DNA of 64,000 nucleotides from Apostichopus japonicus (GCF_037975245.1 NC_092564.1:9769984-9833983); one strand, 5' to 3'; shown: positions 37,183-48,455, counted from the first letter of the stretch. Numbers and translations are program-made. Notes: generated by a model from the sequence alone, not told the origin.

Positions 37183-37303
37183 AGTCGAATTAAAGGAGAC
37201 AAAGAGATTAATGTCTTATAAATGTCATTCTATATAGGGGTACCATCATTCCATAATTCATTAAATCATCTTATTAAATGTTCCTGCATGCAAGAATTGA
37301 GGA

Positions 37304-37309
37304 AATAAA
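37304..37309 (+). terminator. DHFR polyadenylation signal
   Basis: AATAAA lies 122 nt after the DHFR stop codon and is followed about 20 nt on by the GT-rich sequence TAGTGTTTGTCTTTG. The spacing is that of a normal animal 3' end. Confidence 0.65.
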
Positions 37310-37575
37310 ACTCGAAAACCTGGTATAGTGTTTGTCTTTGAAAGAAGAAACATTGTTAAGCATGCTACATTTGTTTGCATAGTATAAATTAACCGTGATG
37401 CACCAAAACTCAATAAACATATTATGACAATCTATTTATACTGTTATAATCGTTGCATTAAATTACTATACATAGTGTTTTCACACCTTGACCTGAATAA
37501 AAAATTAATAAAATTTACAAACAAGCATAAAGAAGTCAACCTATACGCACACTGCTTTCTTTAGCATGTATATAC

Positions 37576-37580
<5 letters not shown>

Positions 37581-37655
<75 letters not shown>
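37581..37655. repeat. (TA)n microsatellite
   Basis: About 37 TA units abut the 5' edge of the Penelope-like fragment. Confidence 0.95.
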
Positions 37656-37657
<2 letters not shown>

Positions 37658-38130
37658 AAATTGCAAATCGTGCTTACTTGTCGATTCGACCGGGGCTTTT
37701 CAGAGCAACCAAACCAAACGCACGTTCCAAATTCGGCACAAAATTAACTGCCTATCCAAAAATGTCATTTACCTCATCTACTGCAATATTTGTAACTTAC
37801 AATACATTGGAGAGTCAAAAAAACACTCTTAGAATGAGAATGACACAGCATAGATCGGCGATCAAAACAAAAAAGATCTACCAACCTGTTGCAAATCACT
37901 TCAATCTCCAAAATCATTCAATTGAGAATTTGCGTGTTATTGCCATTGACCAGAACGATTCTTGGACAGATAAATCTATAGTCTAGGAAAGCGAAAGAAA
38001 ATTTCTGGGAACTAAACCTAAAGACCACGGCACCATTCGGTTTAAACATCAGAAACGATTTGCCGTCCCAGATAAACCAAAACAATTCCTTTACAATTAC
38101 GACGGAATCGGATTAAAATAATCCGACGCG
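37656..38130 (+). pseudogene. Penelope-like retroelement fragment, GIY-YIG endonuclease end, frameshifted
   Basis: The translation shows VIYLIYCNICNLQYIG, the paired GIY and YIG strands with two cysteines as found in Penelope-like endonucleases, followed by LRMRMTQHRSAI with the expected Arg and His, then VANHFN, RENFWE and FGLN near the end. The frame changes at an A-run at about 37815-37822 and again near 37985, so the copy is dead. The reverse transcriptase part is absent; the element is 5'-truncated directly at the (TA)n tract. Penelope-like elements use this domain for target-primed integration. Family call is confident, subfamily not attempted. Confidence 0.82.
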
Positions 38131-38268
38131 GATTAAAATAATCCGAATTTCTAAAACTTCTGCTCAATTCAGAAATCAGTAGGTCGCTTTGCCTTTACAA
38201 CCCTGCCGACATCTTCTCTATAAAATAGTTTCTATTCCTGCTACTCCTTGTCACTTTCGGTGATCATG

Positions 38269-38307
38269 CACTGAAGAAGAGCTAGTTTTGCTCGAAAGCT
38301 CTGCAAA
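38269..38307 (+). ncRNA. Hammerhead-like motif in the tail of the Penelope-like element
   Basis: CTGAAGA is followed by a GAGC/GCTC stem with a seven-base loop and then GAAAG. This fits the CUGANGA...GAAA core layout of hammerhead ribozymes, which are known from Penelope-like elements. An additional A before stem II and poor outer stems suggest a degenerate, probably inactive copy. Confidence 0.35.
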
Positions 38308-38424
38308 AACCAAACATTGGCTGTTTTACTTCCAATAACTCACCTAATTCAATTATTGTATCTCACTCGAGATCCAGCCTTTCTCTAAATGCAGCATAGT
38401 TGTTTAACAGTTTTCCGTTATTCC

Positions 38425-38452
<28 letters not shown>
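38425..38452. repeat. (TA)n microsatellite
   Basis: A run of about 13 TA units follows TTCC. Confidence 0.9.
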
Positions 38453-38458
<6 letters not shown>

Positions 38459-38517
38459 CTAAATATAGCTAAAATACTATCAACGGTGAGAGGGCTCAAT
38501 ACCGAAGTAGAGCATGG

Positions 38518-38634
38518 TATATATATTGTAATAAACGTTAAACAATTACGAGTCCATTGCTACTCGGAGATTCGGCTGGAAACTCGGAGTAGCAATGGAC
38601 TTGTAACAGTTTAACGTTTATTACAATATATATA
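38518..38634. repeat. Foldback palindrome, 52-bp arms, 13-bp loop
   Basis: The left arm 38518-38569 ends CCATTGCTACTCGGAG and the right arm 38583-38634 begins CTCGGAGTAGCAATGG. The arms include GTAATAAACGTTAAAC and its complement, with about four mismatches over 52 bp. The outer ends run into TA repeats. No protein is encoded. It may be a small foldback element or a TA-targeting MITE. Confidence 0.88.
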
Positions 38635-38698
38635 TATATATAGTATTTCTATAATTGAAAAAGTAATGAGTTGGAAAATCAACAGTGAAAAAACTTCC

Positions 38699-38770
38699 AG
38701 CCTAAACCGGGATTCGAACCCGGGCCTCCCGCTTCAAATGCGGACACCCTAACCACTAGGCTATGGACGC
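38699..38770 (-). tRNA. tRNA-like sequence, weak acceptor stem (anticodon reads TTG), possibly SINE-derived
   Basis: On the minus strand it has a D-arm word GCCTAGTGGTTA, a good anticodon stem TCCGC/GCGGG around the loop ATTTGAA, and a perfect T-arm CCGGGTTCGAATCCCGG with both internal promoter boxes. The acceptor stem GCGTCCA/TTTAGGC pairs at only four of seven positions, and base 32 is A. This argues for a tRNA pseudogene or tRNA-derived SINE head rather than a working gene. Read literally, the anticodon would be TTG (Gln). Confidence 0.55.
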
Positions 38771-38943
38771 TGTATATATAAACTTATCTATCGTCATATA
38801 CTTTCCTTGAGTTACATATTTTACCTTTCATTCCACTGCCAAGTATTGCTGACGGAGGTCCCAGCGGACCGAATATTCCAATATATTTTCCAAAATAATT
38901 CTCCTTGTATGTCAGTTATGAGTTATATTTTATTTCTTTGCCC

Positions 38944-38950
<7 letters not shown>

Positions 38951-39007
<57 letters not shown>

Positions 39008-39011
39008 GGCC

Positions 39012-39044
<33 letters not shown>

Positions 39045-39110
39045 AAAGATAAACAAGCGAAAATCTTTTATATTATCAGTGTTTATCTTTTATATATCAG
39101 TATGGACCAC
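38951..39110. repeat. (TA)n microsatellite with flanking small inverted repeat
   Basis: Long TA runs at 38951-39040, interrupted by ATAGGCCTAT, are followed by ATATAAAAGATAAACA and, 25 bp on, its reverse complement TGTTTATCTTTTATAT. Confidence 0.85.
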
Positions 39111-40931
39111 TACTATTTTGTTATATGTATATATACACATACATATTCTACTGCTGAATAGGCTCGATCAGCTTACCCCTTCCCCGACACACAGCAGAAA
39201 GGACGAATTTGACCAAAGTAACTTTCGAAAGTAAAGTGATTCGACCGATCGCAATTTATAAACATGGCTATACATTGGGTGATATTTTTTTCGGTCGGCC
39301 CGGGCCCGGTGATATTTCGGATAGCCTACTGGCCGTTCAAAAACAATACCTCATATATCATTTCACCCTTCCCCTGGTAAGTAGTAGGACTTAGTTTAGT
39401 TTAGTTTAGTAGAAAAAAAAAGGATCAGGGACCCATAGAGAGTGAAAAAAAACTGAAGACACAAACACTCAGACCCGATTACAATGCTTAAAGTGCTTGT
39501 CCAAAGCAAGACTTACATATCTCTCGCGCCTTCCAGAATGCTAATGCCCCAATTGCACTTTTCCCCCGCGTCTCGAATGTTCTCAGTGGAAATTTCGAAC
39601 TTCACTAATCATAACCAAGAGTTGGCATTTGTAACTGAGAATATTCTGGATTTACAACAATGCGCCTCCATAGACCCCATAGATATAAATATTGCTCAGA
39701 TGTACTGTAACGAAGGTTTTTTACGTTGCGATGACTTCCAGCAAGAAGGTTATCTGGTTAGTACATTACCGCCATAGTTGAAGTGTATTTTACACGATGA
39801 GTAGAACTCTATGCTTCCTGAGTTCTTTGGTGAACCTTTGAACGCGATTCCATGTGGGTTTGTTAGTACAGTAACAAGTACAGTGTAACAAGCCACTCGA
39901 TATAAAAATCAGCTGCGTCGCTACGATCAGAACGTACAGTAGTGATTCACGGCGTGTTACAAATTTATTTTTAAATCCTTTGTAATTCTGACTTGAACCT
40001 GAATTGTATGACGATTGCTTTAATTACTGTGGGACTTCAGCATTTTTCCGAAAAGTTATTTGTCCACCAACTAATCGACTTAAAACCGTACGTCTCTGTT
40101 TTCCGTGGTAAGCATAATTGGTAGGCCTAATGTCACTAATCATTGCAAACAGCGTTGACAAAATGAACGTTAGGATACTGAAGGCATAGCCTAACTAGCC
40201 TAGTTGATACCGGTTCTTTAGCCTGCTATCTAGCCTAACGTAATAATAGTAGTATAATTAATGATATAATCTGCGTTGAAAAACAGAGCCACAGTAGGTC
40301 ATAAATCTACCATCGTTTGGTAGAAGATTATCTTTCACAGTGTATTAATAACGAAGAGTTTAGGCTAGTCCTACTAAAGTAAAGCCTAAAGGAGATGGTT
40401 AGTTTATATGTATAGCCTAGGCCTACATGCAATTTTACTGTGTGTGCCTGTTCAGGGAAGTTCCTAATTAATTTAACCTATTTTTAACTGAGTAGCTACA
40501 TGCCTGTAGTTGAGTGAATGCCATTGTCCCTGCAAGGCCTAGCCTACGTTACCACAAGACATTGTGAGGATACTGAATCATCAATGTGTTAAATCAATGA
40601 TGCAACATTCGTTCAGGACAATAGATCATTAAATGTAAGACTTGAATTCCATGCATTAAAGCTGCATTTTGCATTCAATTTAAAATTAAATGCACACTGC
40701 TTATATGAAAACTGAAATCCAGATATGGACTTTTAACCAGTTAATTTATACTCAAACTATAAAGTGTCCTAAATACTGCCTGTTGCAATTAAGCTTTGTG
40801 TTCATAACCTCATTTTTTTCTCGATGGTGCATACAAATGAATGATGGTTTTTTCTTAGATTTCTGATAATCACACAAAAGCACTGCCAAGGCCCTATTTC
40901 TTATTTTCTATGTATTCTCTTCTTTCTATAG
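39111..40931. other. Intergenic or 5' region upstream of the first DnaJ gene
   Basis: No exon can be named. A 97-codon open frame at 39484-39777 has no recognisable domain. A 5' non-coding exon of the DnaJ gene is expected somewhere here, because the start-codon exon is preceded by an acceptor (TTTCTATAG ending at 40931). No clear TATA box or canonical heat-shock element array was seen by eye. Confidence 0.4.
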
Positions 40932-40973
40932 CTCCTTTGTTCTAAACAAGTAATCAGACACTGAGAGGTTATA

Positions 40974-43900
40974 ATGGTAAAAGAGACAAAGTATTATGAC
41001 ACCCTTGGGGTGGCACCCAATGCCACAGAGGTAGAGATGAAGAAAGCCTACAGGAAATTGGCCATGAAGTTCCACCCAGACAAGAACCCAGAGGATCCTG
41101 AGAAGGTAAATGTTGTGTTAAAGGGATGTTCCAGTTGCTGAATATTCGATTGATTTGTAAAAATGTTGGAAATTTTCTGCACCTTTGTGAGATAACCACA
41201 CCGTCAGACTCAGAGCATTTTGTATGGCAAAAAGATATGTATTTGTAAAATTTGGCAACAGTGGTATGAATGATGTCATCACAGCAATTCAGCTGAACAC
41301 ATTTTTTGTTTTCTTTATAGCATTTAACTCAGTTATTCACATTGGAATATAATATTTCTACTACAAAGTTGTGATTTGATGAAATGCTAAATACAAAAAC
41401 ATTGACAGCTGAGCAAACATTCCAATTGCATCACACTCAAGTATAAATCAACATGAAGACTAAAAGATTTATTAAGATTTATTTGGTTACCCCCTAAGGC
41501 TTGCAAATATGACATATTAATGTTTATGATTTATTCCAGTTTTGTTAATTCAATGATACCATTGTCTTTATATTTTGCTAACTTCTGCTTATTTCTTGTA
41601 TTATGAATATTTTTCCGTCCCTAGTTCAAAGAAATCAGCCAAGCATACGAAGTCCTATCCGATAAAAAGAAAAGAGAAATTTACGACAGAGGTGGAGAGC
41701 AAGCGATTAAAGAGGATGCATCTGGCGGTGGCTTTCACAATCCTATGGACATCTTTGACATGTTCTTTGGGACTTCCTCGAGGCGCAGGCAGCAGAGAAG
41801 TAAAGACGTCATTCATCAGCTTAGCGTTACACTTGAACAGCTTTACAACGGAGCAGTAAAGAAACTGGCATTACAAAAGAATGTTTTATGTGAAAAATGT
41901 GAAGGTAAGTTTGAGTAATTTTAAAGCCAAGTTAAGGATGAATGTGAAGGCATGCCCTAAACAGGTAGAGGTGTCACCAGGGTTGTAGACTGGCATAATC
42001 AAAAGAATGCTGTATTACAGTTTTGAAGGGGCGAGAACGATAGTCCTGTGCAGTAACACACACAGTACTTTGGTTGCTCTTACCCATTAATCCATCCCCA
42101 TGATCCATTATTGTAACATAAGGTGTGGTAGGGCTCCCAACATTGTGGTGCAGGGTGGGTTATTCCTCCTTCCCTTCCTCTCCATTGTAATTTGCACAGT
42201 AATGATTTTCATTTTGGCAGTACTTGAATTTCAGCATTAAATCTTAAACCTGTGTGTGTGTGTAGATGGAGGACGGGTTTGGGTGAGGATGGGGGGGGGG
42301 GAGGATGGAATATCTAGTTGCGTCTTGTAAATGTGGTAACTTTATCCACACCAATAGTGCCATTTGCTGGATATATAAATTCCATTCCATTCATCTGGTT
42401 AGAGCTGTTTCACATTTAATGTAAATTACCCTGTGTCCTTCTTAGACTCAAAGCAAACATTCTCAATAAGTCCAAGGCTGACATCACTTGCATGGTAGAT
42501 GTGCAAACTTTTAATGTAAAGCACGGAGCAGAAATTGCCACAAGCAGCAAGTAAGAAAGACAATAATCCACTGACCCAGTGACCCACTGTACCATTGATG
42601 ATAAACAAGTATAGGCTGGCTCTTCTGTTAAATGCACAAAATCATTCAAAATCAAAAACTTCTTTTTCCCAATTTGTATTTTTCACTTTAGCTGTTTTTG
42701 AAATGTCAGGAAGCCAATTTGCAATCCTTTGCGTGTGTTGCTTAGGATTAATTTTCTGCATCATAAAACTGTACAGTTTGAAAGAGTTGGTTAGTGGATA
42801 GATGTTGGTATATTTTGATGCTACATGCATAAAATCCATCCAGGAGAGACCCAGCAAGTGCATCATCATTGGGTTGAATGGGTTCTTATGTCACTGAAGT
42901 TCCATTTGTTATTAGATTTTCTTCACAATGAATTCATCTCTTCTACTTTTTTTTCACGCACTCTGTTGCAGGACGAGGTGGGAAGAAAGGTGCAGTCGAA
43001 AAATGCGACAAGTGCAGGGGTACAGGAGTGACGGTGCAAATGAGGCCGATAGGTCCAGGGATGGTGCAACAAATTCAGAGCCCATGCAATACGTGCAATG
43101 GGCAGGGCGAGAAAATCAATGCAAAAGACCGGTGTAAGACATGTGTCGGGAAGAAAGTAATAAAGGAAAGGAAGATCCTTGAAATCCATATCGAGAAAGG
43201 TAAGAGATCTTTTTTTCCTGTTTGTTAGTTGGTTAAAACTTGTATTTTTGACATGTGGGAAAGTACCAAAAACTTGATAAAATGGAGAGAGAATACCAGC
43301 ATACTGAACCCAGGTTTGAGTCTGACTGTTCTTCTTATGAAAACATCGTATTTGTCTGGTTTCGGACCATGAATTTGCATCCCCCATTGTAGCTTAATAA
43401 GAGGTAAAACCCTGAAAATTAATATTTTTAGCAGAAAGAGAAACCAATGCCATGAACTTTCAACTTTCTTATTCAGGTATTGTTATTATTAGGTCGTGAA
43501 TAAGAAGGAAAAAAAGAACAACTTTCAAAATAATTTATGAACACCTTGAAAAGCTAGCTGGCAAGTTACTGTTACAGTAACAACGTCGGTTCTGCTGTAA
43601 TGTATCAGAGTCATTAAACTTTGAATGAAGACGATTTAGCGATCAAGGTCCTTAGTCTGCACGCTTTCTGTCCATTTGTTGGTATTGAAAGCTATCTTTT
43701 CTCTACCTACCATGAACTAATGCTTTCTTTCATTCAAGCATGCTCCTTCAATTTTTAGCTCATACCAGCATGCTGGTGTGAGCTATTGTTACAGTGCGGC
43801 ATCTATCACTCTATCACTCTATCCGTCAACAATTGGTAAAACCGCTCCCATTCGCACAGTGTTTGATGGAATTTCATGAAACTTGGACACAAGGACCATT

Positions 43901-46179
43901 GGGTATAGGGCCATCAGAGATGGTCCAAAATTTGGGGTCAAAGGTCATCTGTGGGCCGTAATGGGCCATTTTGTGGAAATACGCAAAATGCTTCTTCTCC
44001 TACAGATTCCATGGTACAATGTTGAGGGTTTGTCACGATAGTACTATGGTAGTTTTACCTTCAGGGTGTTCATGAATTTGAGATCAAAGATCAACTAGGG
44101 GTCTTTTGTGGCCCGGGCCGCGGCCTTATATTTTCAAATTGCTCCTGTTCGTACAGTGTATGGCCAATTATAATGAAACTTGGTCACAATGTTCCTCGGG
44201 ATGAGAGTTAGGAGGGGTGTTCGGAAAATTGAGGTCAAAGGTCATTTAGGGGGTCATCGGGGGTCATTCTTTGTAATATTTTCAAATATCTCTATCTCCT
44301 CAAGATTTTGATGGATCATATTCAAAGTTGAACTGATGATTGTTGGATTGTTTATGAATAAGGTGATGCCTAAAAATTTTTGGTCAAAAGTTAATTAATT
44401 ACAATTAATCCCCATTGTTTAAAAAAATCTGAGCCTTCACTTTTTGCCAAAGCTCCTTTAATTTGTCTCCCAGTGTCTGCAGTGTTTGTTTACATTTGTG
44501 GTTAAGCTCTGCACAGGCTGTTAGTGGAATTAAAGCAGGACTGGGAGTTGTTATTAACTGTTGAACTGTAAGCATGAGAGCCCTATAGCCAATCAGCACT
44601 TGCCGATTCTTAGAAGTCTTTGAGCCTGAGGTATATAGGCAGCTTGTGAAGTTTTGACTTATAGGGAGTGCTTGTTATGTCTGCTAAGGTAGAGGGGAGA
44701 AAGTTTAATAGGGTAGGTCAGTGGTATTGTTTGAGAGAGTGGGTAAAATAGGATTTAAAGGGGAAAATAGGAATTATAGCCAGTGGTGTGGCCTGGATTC
44801 TGCTAACGGAGGGGGGGGGGGGTATCCCTCACGGGCCCAAAAATTGGTTTTGTGGGCCCTACATTTTTCAGCTCGAAAAGGTATGAGCTTCTGCACCATT
44901 GGTGCTCTAGTTATTACAAACATTTGTGCTGACTGTTTCTCCATATCCACAGGAATGGCTGATGGAGAAAAAATTGTTTTCAGTGGAGAAGGTGACCAAG
45001 AGCCTGGCTTAGAGACCGGTGATGTCATCATCGTCTTAGATGAGAAGGAGCACGATCAATTCCAGAGGCGGGGTGACGACCTCATCTGCAATGTGACCTT
45101 ACAACTGGTTGAGAGTCTCTGCGGATTTCAGAAAACAATCAAAACGCTAGACGATCGAGAATTGTTAATCTCAACCCACCCAGGTAGGAAGATGAAAATT
45201 TGTTTACTTTGTTAATAATGTTAAAGTGAATAATGTGATACGCTTCAGTTTTAACCAACATTATGATGGATTGTGATATTATGATAAGTTTTGTCCTGGG
45301 CGATACTCTCAGAACAAGTGTAATCAGTCAGCCACCCTAACAACTAACTCCTGCAAGAATCTGCTTTTTGGTAGCACTAGTTTGTAATAAAGGAAGGCAA
45401 TTGCCAATCGGTGATCATAGTGGTTATATTCCATACAATACAAGCTTGTGGTAACCCAGCTTCATGCAGTAATAGTGAATAATAACCAAGAAGTTGAGAT
45501 CTTCATGTTCTATAAGAAGCTCCAAAGTTGTTCACTGATTGCTAGAGTTAGGTCTGCTGTTCACAAGGAAACTGTTATGATGGACTGATGGCTTGATTAG
45601 AAAAAATCCACTAAACAAGGCATTGTTGTATTGATGCAAACAGCAAAGTAATAATAGTAGTATGGAGTGTACCGTACAGTGTTGTGTAGGCATAGTTACA
45701 TTGCAAAGATGTGGAATGTCACAACATGTGTGGAACTGTTCATAATGTGGCATCTGGGTAGTGAACTTTACAGGAATACTGTCCTACTTGCTTTTTTAGT
45801 CTTCAACATTGGAAAATATCTTCTTTACCCTTCAAAACTTTTAATAGGAGAAATTATAAAACACGAGGACATAAAGGTGGTATCGAACGAAGGAATGCCG
45901 TTGTTGAAAGACAGCTTGGCAAGAGGACGTCTGATCGTCCACTTCGAGGTCAAATTTCCCGAAAAAGACTCTTTAGATCCAGACAAGCTACACTTATTAG
46001 AGAGCATCCTACCACCTAGGGAAGAGTGTATGATACCAGACGACGTGGAAGAAGTCGCCCTGGAGGATTACACTCGACGTCACGAAGGCAAGCAAGGGAG
46101 AGGAGCCAATCACATCCACAACTATGACGAGGACGATGACATGGAAGGGCATAGAGGGATGCAGTGTCAAACACATTGA
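40974..46179 (+). CDS. Type I DnaJ/Hsp40 co-chaperone, DNAJA1/A4-like (copy 1), complete
   Basis: Class A Hsp40s bind unfolded clients and stimulate Hsp70 ATPase. Exons: 40974-41105, 41625-41904, 42972-43199, 44953-45183 and 45848-46179, all GT-AG, giving 400 residues (human DNAJA1 is 397). The J domain starts [13 protein letters not shown] and carries HPD at residues 34-36. A short Gly/Phe part [17 protein letters not shown] follows. The zinc-binding domain has four CxxC pairs at 133/136, 149/152, 176/179 and 192/195 (CEKC, CDKC, CNTC, CKTC). The client-binding and dimerisation domains follow, with [15 protein letters not shown] and NEGMP. The protein ends CQTH, a CaaX-like box where human DNAJA1 has CQTS. 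The exon holding the ATG begins 42 nt upstream at an acceptor, so a leader exon is likely. Copy 2 starts 13.3 kb downstream. Confidence 0.95.
41106..41624. other. Intron 1 of the first DnaJ gene
   Basis: The 519-bp intron begins GTAAATG and ends CCGTCCCTAG. A phrase TTAAAGGGATGTTCCAG at about 41118 resembles the left end of the TTAA elements but has no partner end. Nothing else is seen. Confidence 0.5.
41905..42971. other. Intron 2 of the first DnaJ gene
   Basis: The 1.07-kb intron has a GTGTGTG tract near 42252 and a G-run near 42291-42301. Small open frames here have no motif and are not supported as genes. Confidence 0.5.
43756..44400. repeat. Dispersed repeat led by a 30-bp palindrome, with AGGTCA words
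   Basis: The near-perfect palindrome TAGCTCATACCAGCA/TGCTGGTGTGAGCTA at 43756-43785 leads into a block with GAATTTCATGAAACTTGG, GGGGTCAAAGGTCATC, then ATAATGAAACTTGGTCACAA and GAGGTCAAAGGTCATTTAGG, an internally repetitive pattern with a period of roughly 300 bp. It lies in intron 3 of the first DnaJ gene. Similar AGGTCA-rich wording builds the array at 60.7-63.4 kb. Confidence 0.65.
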
Positions 46180-46280
46180 TGGATGTACCATATATAACAT
46201 ACTGTGATGGCCTGTATTATACATATAGCACATTCAGTTACATGTCTGTAGTTTTATTTAACTGATCTTTGGATAGACGA

Positions 46281-46313
46281 GGGCTGGGCTGGGCTGGGCT
46301 GGGCTGGGCTGGG
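46281..46313. repeat. (GGGCT)n pentanucleotide array
   Basis: Six tandem copies of GGGCT are present, followed by decayed GGG-rich words to about 46430. The strand is G-rich enough to fold into a G-quadruplex. Confidence 0.9.
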
Positions 46314-46600
46314 AAGGGTAGCTCGTCAGTAGGTTATAAAGGACAGGGGTGGGCAGGGTGTTCAACCAGTAGGTTATATAAGGAAGGGGAAGGACAGGGC
46401 AGCTGGCCAGTAGGTTGTGGAGGGGAGGGGGAAAGCCATTGCGACTCACACTGAGAGTGTTAAAGCAGAAGGGTTTATTGTTATCCTTAACTGGGGCTTT
46501 TGTTAAACTGAACTATTCTGGGTTTACCTGTTAATAGAGAAATACAAGTATTGAATTATTGTTCTTTATATGACTTCATAGAAAACAACAAGATTTCATA

Positions 46601-46697
46601 GAAACAACAAGAAAACAACAAGAAAACAACAAGAAAACAACAAGAAAACAACAAGAAAACAACAAGAAAACAACAAGAAAACAACAAGAAAACAACA
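46601..46697. repeat. 11-bp tandem array, unit AACAAGAAAAC
   Basis: About eight to nine near-perfect copies are present. Because 11 is not a multiple of 3, the minus-strand open frames across it are accidental. Confidence 0.9.
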
Positions 46698-47985
46698 ATT
46701 TGACGAAATGAAAGGGTTGTAAATATAACTTCCCAATTTGGAAACATTTGCTCATGTCGATGAGAGTGCTATGCATAATAACATGTGCTGTATTTATATA
46801 TATTGCTTGCTGATTCTGTCTTCTTTGGAGGAGGTTCTATTACCCAGAAAGTAACTACAAGTGATTAATTAACCCTTTTGGTTGGACCTTCAACCTCTCT
46901 CAAGGAATCATTGTGGTTGTGACACAATGATCTATGTCCAAAAAAAGAATGTATTAATTAGAGGGAATGTTGTATTTGTATAAACATACATACAAATAAT
47001 TTAAAATTTAAAATGTTTTGGGGGTTATATGGTCTGTCAGCAAAGTTTGCTTTTTTAAATGTATTAAAGGATGACTAAAGTTTAGTCTTGATATGTACTA
47101 GTCCAATAATAAAGAAAAAGTTTAAATGCTTGGAAACTTTCTATAGCTTTTTCAGTTTTGGGGATATTTAGCTTCCAAAATTGGCTAAAACTCTGGAACT
47201 CCTTTAAAGTTAAGTTAATGATGACATTGGCTCTTTTCTCAATTTCTTGTTCGATAAATTCTAATCAAACAACCGAAACATGTTCTTTTATCTTCATATG
47301 AACAACAGAACAACCTTGCATGTCATTCAATACCATTTGTCCATGACAAATTTGTAATGCATTGTAAATGTCTTATTTGAGGCCCTACAATGTTTGACTA
47401 TTGAGTTATGCATCTGAGGATCTGACCTAATGGGCTTTGCCTTTGTGTTAGACTTAGTAGTCCAGTCACTTAAATCGATGAGCCTTAAAATATTTTAAAG
47501 GATCATTCCTCAAACGTTCTTTTAAAGGTCTGCAACAAATCAAAATGAATTCTGTGCCCCAAGTCATCCTCTTATGGTTTAAAGGTAACGTCCATGTGTA
47601 GTGCTGTTTGTAGTTAGCATAAAACCAATCACAGCACTGAACTACAATAGTGCGTATAGTGTCTATCTCAGCTACTGAAGAGTTTCAAATATTTATCGAA
47701 GATTGCTTGAGACAGCAATTTAGTACAATAGTTTACTTCTGTCGTAATTTTTCAGTCTTTTTCCTTTCAAGTATTTTCATTGTTAATTTTGCAAACCATA
47801 TCTTTAAAAGTTTGCTCTTGACTTTTTTTCCTTTAACCTACTTTTTTGCATTTTGGACACTTCTTGCACTGTAGCAGCAAACCAGTGGAAGTACCAATGA
47901 CAATTGCAAAGGACACATATTAATAATTTGAAAGAAATCTTGAAAGAAAGTTGTTGTAGTCAAGATCACTTTAAGTAGTGAAGTG

Positions 47986-48180
47986 TTAATAATAATAAAT
48001 TACATTTATATAGTGCTTAATACAGCATTTCAAAGCGCTTTACAAAGTAGGAAAGAGACAAAGGTAACAAAGGAAAAAAGGAAACTAGGAATCAAACAGA
48101 AACGTTTTAAGTTGTCTCTTGAAATACAAAGGGAGGGAGAGTCAAAGTGTTGCTATGATGATGGTGTGTTCCTCTAATAG
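47986..48180. repeat. Dispersed (AAT)n-TATATAGTGCTT repeat, third copy
   Basis: TTAATAATAATAAATTACA leads into TTTATATAGTGCTTAATACA, then AAAGCGCTTTACAAAG and a tail with AAACGTTTTAAGTTGTCTC. It is the same layout as at 21.8 and 32.35 kb. Confidence 0.6.
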
Positions 48181-48455
48181 AGCAGTTAGAACAAACAGTT
48201 TTATGAGGCTTTACTGTCTAACATATTGCAAGCTGCAGTGTTAACTGAAGCTTCAGACTCTATTGCAAAGAGAAGAAATGGATTTTGTGTCATTCTCATT
48301 ATATGATATTCATAATACTGAGAGTGGCCTGGAATGCCTTTTCATTTGACCTTGCTGTGTGTGCAAAAACGTCAACTATAAATGTATTTAGTTTTCTTGG
48401 TGTTGTAATAGTTTTATAATGCTTCACCGTAGGTAGATGACATGCAATGTGGTCA

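Larger units (their letters stand above)
46180..47113 (+). other. Probable 3' UTR of the first DnaJ gene with two simple arrays
   Basis: After the TGA there is a GGGCT pentamer array (46281-46313) and an array of an 11-bp unit AACAAGAAAAC (46601-46697). A candidate AATAAA is at 47108-47113. UTR extent is inferred only. Confidence 0.35.

Noticed and set aside
37566-37655. Open frame of alternating Ile-Tyr over the (TA)n tract (also near 38.95 and 48.5 kb)
   Set aside because: These frames are produced by the TA repeat itself and have no coding support.
39484-39777. 97-codon frame upstream of the first DnaJ gene
   Set aside because: No motif, no link to the downstream acceptor and no family resemblance.
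39560-40100. TTC/GAA-type words that might be heat-shock elements upstream of the first DnaJ gene
   Set aside because: The spacing does not fit three alternating nGAAn units, and the transcription start is unknown.
41118-41134. TTAAAGGGATGTTCCAG as the end of another TTAA element
   Set aside because: No inverted partner end was found before the next exon.
44785-44935. Possible small hAT-like element starting CAGTGGTGTGG just before a DnaJ exon
   Set aside because: The candidate right end pairs weakly and flanking octamers differ.
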